Positions 36,401 through 43,714 of a stretch of 64,000 nucleotides of DNA are shown piece after piece. This DNA is from Elusimicrobium simillimum (GTDB lineage Bacteria; Elusimicrobiota; Elusimicrobia; Elusimicrobiales; Elusimicrobiaceae), in contig NZ_JBEVVA010000003.1 of NCBI RefSeq assembly GCF_049639735.1, forward strand, positions 806,001-870,000, in the 5' to 3' direction. Every line of letters starts with the position of its first letter. The stretch's first letter is position 1. The notes under the pieces are model-generated. The model saw only the letters and a list, made by a program, of their open reading frames with translations, was not told the origin of the DNA and made no database searches. A program made the position numbers and the translations under genes.

Positions 36401-36474
36401 CTTTGCAGGTCTTGCCCCTGCGCTGATGTTAAAGCAAAAAATGCTGCTGCTAGTACGGAAAGTATCTTTTTCAT
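30469..36474 (-). CDS. Bacterial alpha-2-macroglobulin family protein, thioester motif lost
   Basis: Product of 2001 residues. A signal peptide (1-20) is followed by a TPR-like N-terminal region (to about 480), then MG domains with the MG2-type text YIETDRAIYRPGQEVKIKVI. A methionine/alanine-rich linker lies at about 1165-1240, then the ANATO-less A2M core (MSETAYFGPQTAV, LTSWQMSAVVL), the complement-like alpha/alpha toroid (about 1430-1730) and a C-terminal receptor-like domain. Where thioester members read YPYGCxEQ this protein has YPYENLDSL (about residue 1465), so it cannot form the covalent protease trap. Such forms are thought to guard the periplasm or envelope by other means. Monocistronic. 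Confidence 0.92.
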   Translation of the reverse strand: MKKILSVLAAAFFALTSAQGQDLQSANSDFDKGLYTTALTKYEALVNAADQETAFAARIKEAQTLLALAKYDTAAQKIYSYPLPEDNIWKARFLLYRSFVASEVTKTYGRYMSTDEQENADGTQLTKAQWEEKIEQDYNALWALRSQLINADILEESLILNTKDIDSERIPTLYDFLVTRLESYILDKVNQSDIVPLKAETIMGDKYKQAASTDWNIVRLANIYEESYQFRNNSLRESAREFWRVDRVMLPIKYPRYFTFSDEAAAKKEAAGLLASWAEYAKTIEKPSFFARIAATFSRTSHFTPYAKSYAAHNAGNIYNGIEEYEQAFDVYSYCSTLDKQSYSSLCAQAAQNIAAEVLNIGSTEAAPNPEDINLPLTLRNVPTVYGRVYKTTEAELKKLNPNYRSDKNYGYLTGIDTYQKDAELAAILAKQPYLSFEQDFVYDKKYGFLKEAKLKVPQLSDRGFYIVAVSTDNAFDPANSTIKLGVVNITNVMLVSVKGIQDNPQKYIFDFEKPSQTYKADYFKLYTLNPVTGEPVKGADVNYYLRTNSTTTSSSKRTDADGVANIGSTFKLGRHNDLYANLSPLVKYNDAYALLNYSDYFSHYQQSPINIYIETDRAIYRPGQEVKIKVIALERTPRGVRTYSRPYPVKIEVRDANYKTVATHTVKLNNFGSAVYTYKTPETGLLGNYGINAIIDDKAWEASGYINFSVEEYKRPEFEVSLKNAEAPWQYNSTVKVEGQAKYYFGTGVQNARVEYKVQRQDYIPYFWWWYRWMNPNSGTEEVLQGKTNGDASGNFSFTFTPVEKQSKYPSVRALPSRYIVTVNVFDDGGRTITSSKNYLASKDSHMFKVDMPTGFATENQEYKFDLSLVDINEGVYEGTGTVEVYSLNKEYDKTKSSLEEAFADTKDAAKVHNATVAFNKTKPTQVTLPGMKEGVYRIKIKDSKTPAEQTVLLVVASANPQLQLPAVTIAERSTYYPGETAKVLIGTDAIKVAKHAHVMQGNFMLTATALGAGTAIYQIPVTTQHRDGLTLQWFGVSDYKTYTGKVDLNVPHNDKELDVKLTAPESIEPGKNIKLTLSAKDYQGKAVNAEALVKVYDRSLDYYATNSSGLSTQSLYPKMSNYNNPASSFFNTYYANFTNKKTPHTPYVSPKPLPVFVMEYGYRHIYPMYGAVMETASMDMAAPMMARNTASVKSSARMMKQESAANDDAYLAEPEMAFGGAVATAAAGAAERGGEASAVRTDMSETAYFGPQTAVTNGKADITFKMPERLTSWQMSAVVLTQNALLGTAKAQTVTKKDLMVRLEMPRFFREGDKGQIRAILSNETNQDKNVDVLLIVKDGGDTAIHKLGLTEAKKTVLVRANAQATAIWETEIKAQPTTLGITATATSGSLKDGEYKELPILPSRERLADTRVTALKQGDNTLELAMLKHPDPTRSYDSIALQVDPNLILPVLNSMPMLVQYPYENLDSLITKYVPLAIINKFYNNYPELKKAVAKIPKRDTITPPWDNDNPSRLMMLSETPWLYEAEGRKVEYGNIIDLFEPKLVNSMEKKTVKRIETYQNSDGGFPWFNGGKSSTYITLYVLDSLSHAANFDVAIPEKMTKRAMTYVYNDIQNVIKDTDNVGTHQVVLSLYAAYVLTSFPSEWKETQQILKDVKTWVDYAAQYRQFMTPLGKIYAANIYHRLGDKEKSDQYLDAVLDIMTIDETTGAYFTPEERSWLWYSDTLEKHAITLQTLLKLRPEDKRIDDMVKWMMFNRKGTSWRSTKATASAVYTLLDVMQKRGAFKEDATYQVTWSAVSDKQTFKPFDFVEKPLRYVKTGLEANDTYLTAHVNKTGPSVDFASLTAVYSTDGKVEESEAGLLNVSRKYFIRKKEGDVYKLFDVANGHKINVGDEIEVHLTVKTSSQFEYVLIKDARPAGFEAETLTSGWKWGTDLTRYEEPRDSMTNFFVNWLPHGTYVLKYKLRPTLPGTYKVGAAQIQSMMAPEFAAHSDNFVITVEK

Positions 36475-36591
36475 ATTCCCTCTTTATGATAATTATTGCA
36501 TTGGCGTTGTAACGTCAAAACGCCATACCATAAGCATAATAAATTTTAATCACTTTGTGGGGGTATATGAAAAGGTTTTTACGACTAATAA

Positions 36592-36631
36592 AAAACGCCC
36601 TTTCCTTGGATAATGCTGGAAAGGGCGTTTT
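36592..36631 (-). terminator. argS terminator
   Basis: A perfect 14-bp stem AAAACGCCCTTTCC / GGAAAGGGCGTTTT, loop of 12, T-run on the minus strand, 21 bases past argS. Confidence 0.85.
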
Positions 36632-36651
36632 GGGTACATTTAAAAAGCTTT

Positions 36652-38244
36652 TTACATTTCTTCCGGGGCCGATACTCCTATAAGCTCTAGCCCTTTGTTA
36701 ATGCGTTCTCTTACTCTTTCACATATAAGCAAGCGGTAAGCGGTTGTTTCCGGGTTCGCCTCGTCCACAACTCTGCAGGCGTCGTAGAAAGAGTGGAACA
36801 AACTGGCCAGCTCTATTAAATACGTGGTAACGTGGTGGGGGGATAAATCCCTAATACACGCTTTTAAAGACGGTTTTAACCAAAGCAGTTTGCTAAGCAG
36901 CGCGCGCTCTTGCGGCGCCATCTCATAATCAAGCATGCTTTCGGCCGTTTTTAGGCCCTTTTCTTTAGCCATTCTGGCTATGGATGAGGCGCGGGCGTGT
37001 ACGTACTGTACGTAAAAAACCGGGTTTTCATTGGTTTTCTTTTTGGCCAGATCGATATCAAAGGTCATGTGAACGTCAGGCGTTCTGCCCGCGAAGAAAA
37101 AGCGGCATACGTCCGTACCTACTTCATCAATAAGCTCGCGCAGCGTGATAAAGCGGCCGGAGCGTTTAGACATTTTAACCTTTTCGCCGTTTTCAACCAA
37201 ATGTACAAGCTGGTGTATAACGGGCACAAAAGAATCTTCTTCACGCCCTATTGCTTTGATAGCGGCTTTCATGCGGGGCACGTAGCCGTGGTGGTCTGCG
37301 CCTAAAATATCAATAAGTTTGGTGTAGCCCCTGTCATATTTGCTTTTGTGGTAAGAAATATCGGCCAAAAAGTATGTCGGGCGGCCGTCTTTACGCACCA
37401 GCACTCTGTCTTTATCATCTTCGTCTTGTGACGAGCCAAACCATACCGCGCCGTCGTTATCATAGGCAAGGCCTTTGTCTTTTAAATACTGCAAAGCTTT
37501 GTTAGGCAGGTCTTCTTTATAAAGTTCGGACTCTCTAAACCAGCGGGTAAAATTGACGTTAAACGCTTCCATATCCGCCTTATGCGTTTTGATAAGGTGT
37601 TCAATGGCGTAGTTAGAGTACTGTTCTACCGTCCAGTCTTTACTGTCTTTAAGTTCCGCCGCCATGTCTATAAGGTAAGAGCCGTGGTAGCCGTTTTCGG
37701 GCGGTTCTTTGCCTTCAACACGGGCTTTAAGTGACTCGCCCAACATTAATGCCTGGTTGCCAGAGTCATTTACATAATATTCGCTGTCGCAGTTAATGCC
37801 GACGGCGTTAAAAATACGCACCATGCTGTCGCCCAGGCTGGCGCCGCGCCCGCTGGCCACGTGTAACGGGCCTGTTGGATTGGCTGAAACAAATTCTATT
37901 AAAACACGTTCTTTATTTTCACCCGCGCTGCGGTCTTTTAGGCGGCGGTCTGTGGCGGCGCCTAAAATAAACGCGTTGTCTAAAGTAATATTTATAAAAC
38001 CGGGCGCTACGTAAGTTGCCGCGTTTACGCCTGTAACCTCGCTAACTATTTTAGCGGTGGCTTTGGCAATTTCAAGCGGGTTCTTCTTCATTATTTTAGC
38101 TGCTGCCATGGCCCAGTTTAAAGATAAGTCCGCGCCTGTGTGCGCGGGGGCCGGGGTAACCTCGATAGGGGGCAAAGTATAGCCCTCAAAGTAGGTGCTG
38201 CCTTGTATTTTTCTTTCTATTTCTGCTTTTAGTTTATATAACAT
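36652..38244 (-). CDS. argS: Arginyl-tRNA synthetase
   Basis: Product of 530 residues, slightly short for ArgRS. It attaches arginine to tRNA-Arg. An N-terminal Add-1 type domain is followed by the class I HIGH-like site in SANPTGPLHVASGRGASLGD. KMSKRSGRF is present, which many ArgRS lack in canonical form, and then the DALR anticodon-binding domain with FYVQYVHARASSIAR. No ribosome binding site is evident before the ATG; a 10-bp hairpin lies 16 bases upstream. Confidence 0.96.
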   Translation of the reverse strand: MLYKLKAEIERKIQGSTYFEGYTLPPIEVTPAPAHTGADLSLNWAMAAAKIMKKNPLEIAKATAKIVSEVTGVNAATYVAPGFINITLDNAFILGAATDRRLKDRSAGENKERVLIEFVSANPTGPLHVASGRGASLGDSMVRIFNAVGINCDSEYYVNDSGNQALMLGESLKARVEGKEPPENGYHGSYLIDMAAELKDSKDWTVEQYSNYAIEHLIKTHKADMEAFNVNFTRWFRESELYKEDLPNKALQYLKDKGLAYDNDGAVWFGSSQDEDDKDRVLVRKDGRPTYFLADISYHKSKYDRGYTKLIDILGADHHGYVPRMKAAIKAIGREEDSFVPVIHQLVHLVENGEKVKMSKRSGRFITLRELIDEVGTDVCRFFFAGRTPDVHMTFDIDLAKKKTNENPVFYVQYVHARASSIARMAKEKGLKTAESMLDYEMAPQERALLSKLLWLKPSLKACIRDLSPHHVTTYLIELASLFHSFYDACRVVDEANPETTAYRLLICERVRERINKGLELIGVSAPEEM

Positions 38245-38259
38245 ATATTTGTAAATGTT

Positions 38260-38283
38260 TATGGCGCGCTACTGCGCGCCATA
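38260..38283 (-). other. Hairpin between rsfS and argS
   Basis: A perfect 10-bp stem TATGGCGCGC / GCGCGCCATA with a 4-base loop in the 58-base rsfS-argS gap. There is no T-run, so it is perhaps an attenuating or RNA-processing stem, not a true terminator. Confidence 0.5.
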
Positions 38284-38302
38284 AATTAATTAAATTATTC
38301 CC

Positions 38303-39004
38303 TTATTTCTTTTTTGCTTTAGCCGCAGGTTTTTTAGTTGTTTTGGCGGCGGGCTTTTTAGCAACAGTCTTTTTAGCGGGAGCCTTTTTTACCGCTGTTT
38401 TTTTAACGGCAGTCTTTTTTGCTACAACTTTTTTTGTGATAGTCTTTTTAACTGCGGGCTTTTTGGCGGCAACCTTTTTTACTGCTGCTTTTTTAGCAAC
38501 TTTTTTAACGGCAGTCTTTTTGGCCGCAGTTTTTTTGGTTGTTTTAACTGCCGCTTTTTTGGCGGGAACTTTTTTGGCAGCAGCTTTTTTGACAGGAGCT
38601 TTTTTAGCCGCAGGTTTTTTGGCAGAGGATTTCTTAGCGGCAGGCGCTTTAGGTTCCGGTGTTTTTTGCCATCTTACATGGTCGCCAAAGCTGAATACTT
38701 TGTCTAAGGCGTAAAATTCTCTTGCGTCTTTAGTCATAAGGTGCAGCATAAAATTGCCGTAGTCTGATACTCTCCAGGAGTTGGAGTCAGACCCGTCGCG
38801 GTTGCTTTTGTATACGCCAAGCTGTTTAAGCTGTTTGGTTACTTCTTCTTCCACCGCTTCTAAATGGGGGCGTGATGTTACCGTGGCTATAATAACATAG
38901 TCACATAATGAAGAAAGGCCTTTTAAATCTATTACGTCTATATTTTCCGCCTTCTTATCGTCGGCGTAGTTAGCGGCTAAAAGCACTAATTCTTTTGTAT
39001 TCAT
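38303..39004 (-). CDS. rsfS: Ribosomal silencing factor RsfS with a histone H1-like C-terminal tail
   Basis: Product of 233 residues. Residues 1-113 are a normal RsfS (Iojap) domain: IDVIDLKGLSSLCDYVIIAT, then GSDSNSWRVSDYGNFMLHLM. RsfS binds ribosomal protein L14 and blocks subunit joining in starvation. From about 116 to the end there is a low-complexity tail of lysine, alanine, proline and valine in KKxAxKK/PAKK repeats, as in bacterial histone H1-like proteins. The tail is in frame without interruption, and the antisense shows no competing gene. It may bind rRNA or DNA. Ribosome binding site AAAGGGGA. The nadD-yqeK and LytR_C genes upstream are the usual neighbours of rsfS. Confidence 0.93.
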   Translation of the reverse strand: MNTKELVLLAANYADDKKAENIDVIDLKGLSSLCDYVIIATVTSRPHLEAVEEEVTKQLKQLGVYKSNRDGSDSNSWRVSDYGNFMLHLMTKDAREFYALDKVFSFGDHVRWQKTPEPKAPAAKKSSAKKPAAKKAPVKKAAAKKVPAKKAAVKTTKKTAAKKTAVKKVAKKAAVKKVAAKKPAVKKTITKKVVAKKTAVKKTAVKKAPAKKTVAKKPAAKTTKKPAAKAKKK

Positions 39005-39106
39005 ACTGTCCCCTTTAAACTTATATATACAATTATATAATTTTTAAAGGTAAAAACCAGGTGATTTTGCCGCGGTGAAGAATTGCTGGCAGCGTGAGAG
39101 GCTGTT

Positions 39107-39305
39107 TTCTCCCTTTTGTAAAGGGAGTACCCGCAAAGCGGGGGAGGGATTTAATATTGAAATGAGTGTAAAGTAAAATACTTTTATTTTATGACAACAT
39201 TTATCAATGGCGCCCGTCTTCGCTTTGCTACGACGCGGCAAAGCTCGTACCTCGCTTTATTAAATCCCTCCCGGCGTTGCCGTACTCCCTTTACAAAAGG
39301 GAGAA
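39107..39305. repeat. Palindromic repeat, inverted pair (variant family)
   Basis: TTCTCCCTTTTGTAAAGGGA at the left (39107) is mirrored by the complement ending at 39305. The pairing runs through GTAC, a GC-rich stretch and AGGGATTTAATA/TATTAAATCCCT, nearly 50 bases per arm with few mismatches. A further GCCGCGT-like piece (GACGCGGCAAAGC, 39233-39245) recalls the GCGGCAAAG module of the main repeat family. This explains most of the 39005-39316 spacer; no gene is seen in it. Confidence 0.75.
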
Positions 39306-39316
39306 ATATAAGGATT

Positions 39317-40240
39317 TTATTTTGGCATTTTGAAATTAGTGCCTATTATTATTTTAGCGTCGCAGAACGCCGCGGGGTTATGGTCCGTATAAAAAGCGGT
39401 GTCTCTCAGGCCAAGCGCCAGGCTTAGCTGTTTAAGCTCTTTTACTCTGCCGCTGTGGTCCACTATTTGGGTGGCTTCCTGCGTGCTTGAGTGGTTGTCG
39501 TACTGAAGTACGTCTATTTTTATAAAACCTTTCTCATTAAGCCCGCGCAGATATTGGGTAAGCTCAAGCGCGGCGCCCTTTTTGCCTGAAGCATTGTAAA
39601 TTTCCACAATAAGCGGCCTGTCTTCAGCCGTTAAGGGTGAGTTGCCGCCAGCGGGCTCGGCCGTTTTGGCTTTGGCCGGGGTACGGCCTTTTTGCTGCGC
39701 TTCTATAAATACGGTAAAATCCGTGCTGTCCATGTTTATGGCACCTAGTGATAAGAGTATAAACTCATGCGGCATAATATTTGTTCTTTTTTGCGCCAAG
39801 GCTTTTGTGTATGAGTAAATGTATTTTACGCAAAGTACAGGAATAAAACGCCATGAATTAAGCGTATTTTTAAAATCATCCCACATAACATTGCTGTCGG
39901 CGTTTTGTGGCACATAAAACCTGACGTGTTTGGAATTTATTTTTTTTGTTTCAAGCAATTTGTCGGTTTTCTCTTTATAAGAAAGCTCCGGCGGCGGGGT
40001 TTTGCTTTTTTTTGGTTTTGGTAAAGTGGCGTTGACTACGTTAGTTGCTTTATCAGCTGGGTTGTGGGTTATTAGAACCGCAGGCTCCGTAAGTATGGCA
40101 AGGGTAAAACTGTCCTGCGCTTTGCCCGTGTAAAGTTTAGCCACAAAGCTGCGCTCCTGCAAAGCGTAACTGCCCAGCATTATAAGTAAAAATAGGAATA
40201 TAATTAAATAATTAATTATTTTGCGGCCAGTTGGTTCCAT
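39317..40240 (-). CDS. LytR C-terminal domain (LytR_C) membrane protein
   Basis: Product of 307 residues from ATG 40240, behind AAGGAA; it begins inside the end of nadD (25-base overlap). One N-terminal membrane helix (IINYLIIFLFLLIMLGSYAL), an extracytoplasmic middle part, and a LytR_C domain at about 205-305. That domain carries LIVEIYNASGKKGAALELTQ and a closing DAKIIIGTNF. The catalytic LCP domain that usually precedes LytR_C is not recognisable, so this is not a full phosphotransferase. The order nadD-yqeK, LytR_C, rsfS is common in bacteria. Confidence 0.8.
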   Translation of the reverse strand: MEPTGRKIINYLIIFLFLLIMLGSYALQERSFVAKLYTGKAQDSFTLAILTEPAVLITHNPADKATNVVNATLPKPKKSKTPPPELSYKEKTDKLLETKKINSKHVRFYVPQNADSNVMWDDFKNTLNSWRFIPVLCVKYIYSYTKALAQKRTNIMPHEFILLSLGAINMDSTDFTVFIEAQQKGRTPAKAKTAEPAGGNSPLTAEDRPLIVEIYNASGKKGAALELTQYLRGLNEKGFIKIDVLQYDNHSSTQEATQIVDHSGRVKELKQLSLALGLRDTAFYTDHNPAAFCDAKIIIGTNFKMPK

Positions 40241-41340
40241 ACAGAAATTCCTTGCGGGCACAGCCATTTGCCGCCCTCTATAGTAAAAATAAGTTTCATA
40301 CGCGTGGCGGCCACATGGGCGTGGTCAATGTCTTTAAGCGCCAGGTCGCGTATGGTAAACGCGCCTTTGTATTTGCGGTCTTTAGAGGCTATGTCTGCCA
40401 CATATAAGATTTTGGAGTTCATGCTCATGTCCACCGCGCCCAGCGTGTGGTCTTCCACCGCTTTTAAAATTTCGGCGTCTGTTATTTTAAAAAGTTTTTT
40501 GGCTATATGCGCCGACACAAAAGAGTGCAAAAGCTCAGGCGAGTGTTGGCATATTTCTTTATAATAAGGCGGCCTTATTTTATATTTTTTGCTGTATTCT
40601 ATAAGCTGCTTGCCGTTCATGCTTTTGCCCGCGTCGTGCAGCAGGGCGGACAGCGCGGCCCTCTCGGGGTAAACCTCGTTAGTAAGCGCCAAGTGCGCGG
40701 CAAGTGACGCCACAGCGCGTGTATGCAGGTAGCGGTTTTCTTTAAGATTCTTTTTCAGCCAGTCATGTAGGTTTAAAAAGTAAAGCCTGTTTTTTGTAAT
40801 AATATCCTGTATCTCGGTCAAGTTAGCGTAAGCGTTGCCGGCTATCATCATTTCCAGGCGCAGCTGTGAAGATGACATTTTAGGCAGTCTAGCCTTAAGA
40901 GTGTGGTACTTAAACGGCAGCTTTTCTTTAGCCGCCAGCCCCACGCGTTTGCCGGCCACAATAGTGGTGTTTTTAAATAAAAACTGCGGGTTGGCCCATT
41001 GGGCTATTTCATTTAAAGCGTCTGTACCCACAAGCATAAAAATTTGCGCTTTGGCGTAGGCTGCCATAAGGTGCGACACTACTTCCCAGGCGTAGGTTTT
41101 CTTTTTTCTGCGGTCTTCAAAATCGTCGTAAATAATGTTGGCGTTGATGTCGGCAAAAGCGCGGCGGGCCATTTCCATACGCAGTTTAAAGGGCGTGTTT
41201 GAACGCTCTTTAAAGGGGGAATGGTACGCGGGTACTATGTGCACAGCGTCGGGCTTAATTTCACGCACGGCGCTGGCCAGCAATGCTTTGTGGCCTTTGT
41301 GTACAGGGTCAAAACTTCCGCCAAATAACAGAACTTTCAT
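40216..41340 (-). CDS. nadD: Nicotinate-nucleotide adenylyltransferase fused to a YqeK-type HD phosphohydrolase
   Basis: Product of 374 residues, a two-domain fusion. Residues 1-190 are NadD: nucleotidyl-transferase motif VLLFGGSFDPVHKGHKALL and MSSSQLRLEMM at the C-terminal signature. It makes deamido-NAD from NaMN and ATP. Residues about 195-345 are an HD-domain hydrolase like YqeK (YLHTRAVASLAAHLA, ALLHDAGKSMNG, ILYVADIASKDRKY), a family that cleaves diadenosine tetraphosphate. The two are separate adjacent genes in many bacteria and a natural fusion here, so NAD synthesis and alarmone breakdown share one polypeptide. Ribosome binding site GGAG. Confidence 0.93.
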   Translation of the reverse strand: MKVLLFGGSFDPVHKGHKALLASAVREIKPDAVHIVPAYHSPFKERSNTPFKLRMEMARRAFADINANIIYDDFEDRRKKKTYAWEVVSHLMAAYAKAQIFMLVGTDALNEIAQWANPQFLFKNTTIVAGKRVGLAAKEKLPFKYHTLKARLPKMSSSQLRLEMMIAGNAYANLTEIQDIITKNRLYFLNLHDWLKKNLKENRYLHTRAVASLAAHLALTNEVYPERAALSALLHDAGKSMNGKQLIEYSKKYKIRPPYYKEICQHSPELLHSFVSAHIAKKLFKITDAEILKAVEDHTLGAVDMSMNSKILYVADIASKDRKYKGAFTIRDLALKDIDHAHVAATRMKLIFTIEGGKWLCPQGISVWNQLAAK

Positions 41341-41364
41341 CTACTTCTCCAAATGTATAAATTT

Positions 41365-42651
41365 TTAAATTTTTTGCGCGGCTTCTTTGCCGTCTAAAAT
41401 ATTGCGCTCTATAAAAGAATATTCCCAGCCGCCGTAACGGCCTATGCCGGTAATATTGTGGGTTTTTAACTCTGCCAATATGCTTTGCACGCTTGCCGCC
41501 CTGTCGTGGTTATAAACGGCGTAAGCGGGGTTAACGGTAAGCCAAAGCTTGGCTAAAATTTTATCTTCCTTATTTATTATACCTGTGCTGTAAAGACTAG
41601 TCAAAATTTCTTTTTCTAACGCTTTAAAATCAGGCTCTTTCGCGTTTTGCCCGGCCGCTACTTCTACGTAAAGCGCGCTTGCGCCGGCCGGGGCCACAGC
41701 GGGAGAAAACGAGCTTTGCACCCCCACACGGTAAAACTTAAATTTATCTTCCGGAAAATAGGCCCAGCTTAAGTTGTCTATCACTCTGTCCACGCCCAGG
41801 TTAAGCACGTAGACTTTAGTATGTTTTAGTTTTTTAGCATCCGCTTTGGCGGCGGGGGCTATGCCTTTGCATATGGCGGTAAATTTATCCAGCGGCATTG
41901 TGTTTATAAGGTTTTCAAATTCAATATCGCCCTCAGATGTTTTAGCTGTTTTATTTTTTACGTCCACGCTTAGCAGTGTTGTATTATAAAGTATGTTTGG
42001 TGTTTTTGCGGCAATAGCGTCAGCCAGCGCGCCTATGCCGCCTGTTTTTGGGTAAAAAAAGTGTGTGTTGTAACCGTAGGAGGCGCGGGTTTTAAAGTAG
42101 GCGCCTTTTACAATATCTTCTAGGTTTGTTTTGGGTACAAAGGTATTGCACCAGTCTGTAGTAAGCTGGTTCAAATCGGTTTGCCAAATTTTTTGGTTGT
42201 AGGGGAACATGAAATGTTTGCAAATACCCTCGCCGTAAGTTGCCATTGCCCAGGCGGCAAAGCTGTCAAAATTCTTTTTTTTATTTTTAGCGGCCGCCAT
42301 AAGCGCGGTTACACACTCGGACACAATTTCCTGTGGCAGGTAAGATAAATTAGCCTGAAACGGGAACGGGACCATGGTGTCATGGCAATAAACAAAAGCT
42401 TTTCTTTTAACTATAAGCGTGTTTTTGCCAAGCATTTTTTTAAGAAAGTCACGTGTGTACGCCTGCTGCGTGTGTATAACGTGGCCGCTGTAATCAAAGG
42501 TAAACCCCTTATGTTCTATACTGGTGCAAAGCCCGCCCGGGTATGCGGCGGCCTCAACCACGGCATAATCTTTTTTGCCAAGTTTGTTAAGGTGGTAGGC
42601 GGCGCTTAGGCCTGTTATGCCCGCGCCTATAATAAGTGTTTTTACTTTCAT
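41365..42651 (-). CDS. FAD-dependent amine-oxidase-type / UDP-galactopyranose mutase-like protein
   Basis: Product of 428 residues. The N-terminal dinucleotide site is LIIGAGITGLSAAYHLNKLG, then YPGGLCTSIEHKGFTFDYSG, the GG..S/T..GF.FD.GGH pattern shared by protoporphyrinogen oxidase-like enzymes and UDP-galactopyranose mutases. The C-terminus closes the FAD site with GRYGGWEYSFIERNILDG. Its ATG overlaps the stop of the WecA-type gene (ATGA), so a role in surface-glycan synthesis is more likely than in heme synthesis. The exact substrate cannot be read from the sequence. Confidence 0.82.
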   Translation of the reverse strand: MKVKTLIIGAGITGLSAAYHLNKLGKKDYAVVEAAAYPGGLCTSIEHKGFTFDYSGHVIHTQQAYTRDFLKKMLGKNTLIVKRKAFVYCHDTMVPFPFQANLSYLPQEIVSECVTALMAAAKNKKKNFDSFAAWAMATYGEGICKHFMFPYNQKIWQTDLNQLTTDWCNTFVPKTNLEDIVKGAYFKTRASYGYNTHFFYPKTGGIGALADAIAAKTPNILYNTTLLSVDVKNKTAKTSEGDIEFENLINTMPLDKFTAICKGIAPAAKADAKKLKHTKVYVLNLGVDRVIDNLSWAYFPEDKFKFYRVGVQSSFSPAVAPAGASALYVEVAAGQNAKEPDFKALEKEILTSLYSTGIINKEDKILAKLWLTVNPAYAVYNHDRAASVQSILAELKTHNITGIGRYGGWEYSFIERNILDGKEAAQKI

Positions 42652-43670
42652 TTTTTTAGTTTATATATGTAGTATCCGGCTAACAGCATGTCCGCCGCGC
42701 ACACAAGTAAAATTATGTATGACCAGACAGGTTTTAAATTAACCACGCACAGCGCCATTGCGCCATAAAATAAGGAGGCCAACATCATTATGGTAACAGT
42801 TGCAACGGGCGAAACGCCATACTCTTTAAGTATTATAAGCATGTGATCAGGCGAGCCTTTTAGCGGGTTTTTACCCTGTATCATTCTGACAATAAAAACA
42901 AACGCCGTATCCCACAGCGGTACCGCCAAAATAAGTATGGGGGCAAAAACAGCCAGCGGGCTTTTCATAGTATACTCCGCGCCCATAGCAACGGCCGATA
43001 GCACAAAACCCAGCAGCATGCTGCCGCCGTCGCCCATAAAAGATTTGAAAGTTTTGCTTACGTTAAACGGCCAAAACGCCAATGCCCCGCCTAAGAGTGC
43101 GGCGGCGGCAAAGTTAACATAAATATGTTCCGAAGGCAACGCCACAATTATAAAAAATAGTGCCGCTACGCAAGCTTGGCTGACGGCAAAAGAGTCGGCA
43201 ATATCAAGCAGATTAAAAGCGTTAGTTACGCCTATTACCCACAACATTGTTAAAGCGTAAGAAATAAAAGTATTTTGTATGAAATTTATTTTAATGCCGT
43301 AGTGTATAAGCGCGTACGCGGCCGCCGCCTGCGCCAGCAGTTTAATGCCGGTGCCAAGGCCTTTTGGTTTTTTAATATCGTCTATAAGCCCGCATATATA
43401 AATGATAGCGCCGCCGGCAAATATGCCGCGCAGGCTGTGCAGTGTGCCTGTGGGGAAATCCGTAATAAAACGCATTATTATAAGGCTGAAAAAGAAACCC
43501 GCCGCTATTGCCGTGCCGCCAACTAACGGTACGCTGCCGCTGTGCGTTTTAATTCCCGCAGGCACGTCAACAAAACGTGTGCCCAAAAAGCGTAATAAAA
43601 CAGCGCATACAAAGGATGATATTAAGAATGCCGCCAGAAAACACAGCACGTAATTTAACAAATTTTGCAT
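42648..43670 (-). CDS. Undecaprenyl-phosphate sugar-1-phosphate transferase (WecA/MraY family)
   Basis: Product of 340 residues with about ten membrane helices. Family motifs: GLIDDIKKPKGLG (catalytic Asp-Asp), ITNAFNLLDIADSF (in place of the common NLIDGLDG) and SFMGDGGSMLLGF. Such enzymes transfer a sugar phosphate (often GlcNAc-1-P) to undecaprenyl phosphate to start O-antigen or another surface polymer. The altered NLLDIADS leaves donor specificity open. First gene of the operon with the UGM-like gene; divergent from the lipoprotein gene. Confidence 0.88.
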   Translation of the reverse strand: MQNLLNYVLCFLAAFLISSFVCAVLLRFLGTRFVDVPAGIKTHSGSVPLVGGTAIAAGFFFSLIIMRFITDFPTGTLHSLRGIFAGGAIIYICGLIDDIKKPKGLGTGIKLLAQAAAAYALIHYGIKINFIQNTFISYALTMLWVIGVTNAFNLLDIADSFAVSQACVAALFFIIVALPSEHIYVNFAAAALLGGALAFWPFNVSKTFKSFMGDGGSMLLGFVLSAVAMGAEYTMKSPLAVFAPILILAVPLWDTAFVFIVRMIQGKNPLKGSPDHMLIILKEYGVSPVATVTIMMLASLFYGAMALCVVNLKPVWSYIILLVCAADMLLAGYYIYKLKK

Positions 43671-43714
43671 AATATATATAATATATAAAATAAGAAAGGC
43701 TTTATGGGGGAGTA

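Noticed and set aside
38343..38714. Hydrophobic open frame opposite the rsfS tail
   Set aside because: The lysine/alanine repeats read backwards give phenylalanine/alanine strings; an artefact of the AAG/GCC repeats.
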